NCBI GenBank assembly: GCA_945888565.1
Contig: CAMDAL010000064.1
Span: 1-14,015, forward strand
Direction of reading: 5' to 3'
DNA length: 14,015 bases
Origin: Devosia equisanguinis
GTDB lineage: Bacteria; Pseudomonadota; Alphaproteobacteria; Rhizobiales; Devosiaceae
Shown here: positions 13,008 to 14,015 of the stretch, in pieces
Position numbering within the stretch: the stretch's first letter is position 1
Layout of the letters: the number at the start of each line of letters is the position of its first letter
Translations under genes and position numbers: made by a program
The notes under the pieces: generated by a model
Database searches by the model: none
Told to the model about the DNA's origin: nothing
The model's input: the letters and a program-made list of their open reading frames with translations, nothing else

Positions 13008-13385
13008 ATGAACCCCTATCTCCTCGTCGGTCTCGGCGGCGCGCTTGGCGCCATGGCGCGCTACGGCATTGGCACAGCCGTGCCGGCGCCCGCCAATGGT
13101 TTCCCGCTCGCCACCGCTCTCATCAACATCGCCGGCTCGCTCGCCATGGGTGTGCTCATTGGCGTCCTCGCCAAGACCACCCCGCAGTACCAGAACGAGA
13201 TCCGGCTCTTCGTCGCGGTCGGCATTTTCGGTGGCTTCACCACCTTCTCGAGCTTTTCGCTCGATGCCATCACGCTGATCGAGCGCGGCGATTTCCTTCT
13301 CGCCACCGCCTACATCGTGGGGTCGGTCGTCCTCAGCCTCGCCGGCCTTTACGTCGGCCTCCAGGCCACGCGGGTGCTGGCATGA
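13008..13385 (+). CDS. crcB: Fluoride ion channel CrcB (Fluc)
   Basis: CrcB forms dual-topology dimeric channels in the inner membrane that expel fluoride. The 125-residue product has four hydrophobic helices and the family signatures GGALGAMARYG near the N-terminus, INIAGSLAMG (the Asn-containing helix), and GGFTTFSSFSLD (the Phe/Thr/Ser pore segment). The length is typical. GAGG stands directly against the ATG with no spacing, so initiation may be weak. The stop overlaps the start of the pseudouridine synthase gene by ATGA, implying translational coupling. No fluoride riboswitch was seen upstream. Confidence 0.93.
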   Translation: MNPYLLVGLGGALGAMARYGIGTAVPAPANGFPLATALINIAGSLAMGVLIGVLAKTTPQYQNEIRLFVAVGIFGGFTTFSSFSLDAITLIERGDFLLATAYIVGSVVLSLAGLYVGLQATRVLA

Positions 13386-14015
13386 GCGGCGTCCGGCAGC
13401 AATACGTCGCCCGCGACGAGGATGGCATGCGGCTCGACCGCTGGTTCCAGACGCATTTCCCGCAGGTCACCTTTGGCCACCTTCAGAAGCTGCTGCGCTC
13501 GGGCCAGATCCGCGTCAACTCGGGGCGGGCCCAATCGAGCACTCGGCTCGCCACTGGTCAGCTGATCCGCATCCCGCCCCTCGATGCGGCGCCGAAGCGC
13601 GATCCCGAGGAGATCAATTCGCGCGACGCCGATGCCCTGCGCGACGTCATCCTCTACGAGGACGACGAGCTCTATGTCTTCAACAAGCCCCATGGTCTGG
13701 CGTCGCAGGGCGGCAGCGGCGTCAAGCGCAGCGTCGATTCGATGCTGAAGAGCCTGCCCAACAAGAAGGGCGAGTCGCCGCGTCTCGTGCACCGACTGGA
13801 CCGTGACACCTCCGGCTGCCTTGTCGTCGCCAAGACCAAGGCATCCGCCGCGCATTTCGGCGAGATGTTCTCGTCGCACCAGACGCGCAAGATCTACTGG
13901 GCCGTCGTCTTCGGCAACCCGCAGCCCAAGCAGGGCTCCATCTCGTGCTTCCTCGCCAAGCAGCCGATGGGCGAGGGCGAACAGATGATGGTGGTGCCGC
14001 AGGGCACCCCCGGCG
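13382..14015 (+). CDS. rluC: RluA-family 23S rRNA pseudouridine synthase (3' truncated by window)
   Basis: This enzyme isomerises specific uridines of 23S rRNA to pseudouridine. It is open to the window edge: 211 codons are visible of an expected 310-340. An S4 RNA-binding domain lies at about residues 16-70 (RLDRWFQTHFPQVTFGHLQKLLRSGQIRVN, key part GQIRVN). The catalytic domain contains ILYEDDELYVFNKPHGLASQGG in substance (key part FNKPHGLASQGG) and the signature HRLDRDTSG at 137-145 with catalytic Asp140. RluC rather than RluD is favoured by the basic S4 region and the GGSG-V-KRS motif, but the exact target uridines are not certain. The start ATG overlaps the crcB stop (ATGA). Confidence 0.92.
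   Translation, partial: MSGVRQQYVARDEDGMRLDRWFQTHFPQVTFGHLQKLLRSGQIRVNSGRAQSSTRLATGQLIRIPPLDAAPKRDPEEINSRDADALRDVILYEDDELYVFNKPHGLASQGGSGVKRSVDSMLKSLPNKKGESPRLVHRLDRDTSGCLVVAKTKASAAHFGEMFSSHQTRKIYWAVVFGNPQPKQGSISCFLAKQPMGEGEQMMVVPQGTPG

Overview
The window is a high-GC alphaproteobacterial chromosome segment, most like Hyphomicrobiales (a Devosia-type or rhizobial relative). The evidence is the gene order secY-adk-rpsM-rpsK-rpoA-rplQ, with adenylate kinase between secY and rpsM and no rpmJ there, together with a short-LID adenylate kinase and a degP-like/rarA/crcB/rluC neighbourhood. I assign the taxon from memory of gene order, not from a database search.

Region 1 (1-4320) is the distal end of the ribosomal protein supercluster on the plus strand. 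It holds the C-terminal 358 codons of secY, adk (ATGA overlap), rpsM, rpsK, the RNA polymerase alpha subunit gene and rplQ, and closes with a clear rho-independent terminator. rpsM, rpsK and rpoA use GTG, TTG and GTG starts. A good sigma-70-like promoter lies between adk and rpsM, and related GGCGG/CCGCC hairpins sit just ahead of the rpsM and rpoA ribosome binding sites.

Region 2 (4384-7527) is accessory in character. It contains an NAD(P)-binding extended SDR (epimerase/dihydroflavonol-reductase type, plus strand), a palindromic repeat, a small P-loop kinase-like protein (minus) and a fold-III PLP ornithine decarboxylase (minus) with its own terminator. The decarboxylase leader carries an inverted repeat and a possible 36-codon upstream ORF whose stop overlaps the decarboxylase start.

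Region 3 (7560-10351) is a membrane-anchored Do/HtrA-type serine protease with two PDZ domains, followed immediately by the replication-associated AAA+ ATPase RarA. A second copy of the palindromic repeat follows rarA.

Region 4 (10511-12952) is a yqiJ-yqiK-like pair: an inner-membrane OB-fold protein and a flotillin/SPFH protein, probably acting together in membrane organisation. Region 5 (13008-14015) is the fluoride channel gene crcB, overlapping by ATGA the 5' part of an RluA-family 23S rRNA pseudouridine synthase gene that runs off the window.

No CRISPR array, tRNA, rRNA, transposase or phage gene was seen. Nothing here is convincingly a new system. The points most worth checking are the ornithine decarboxylase leader, the paired repeats and the start of the yqiJ-like gene.
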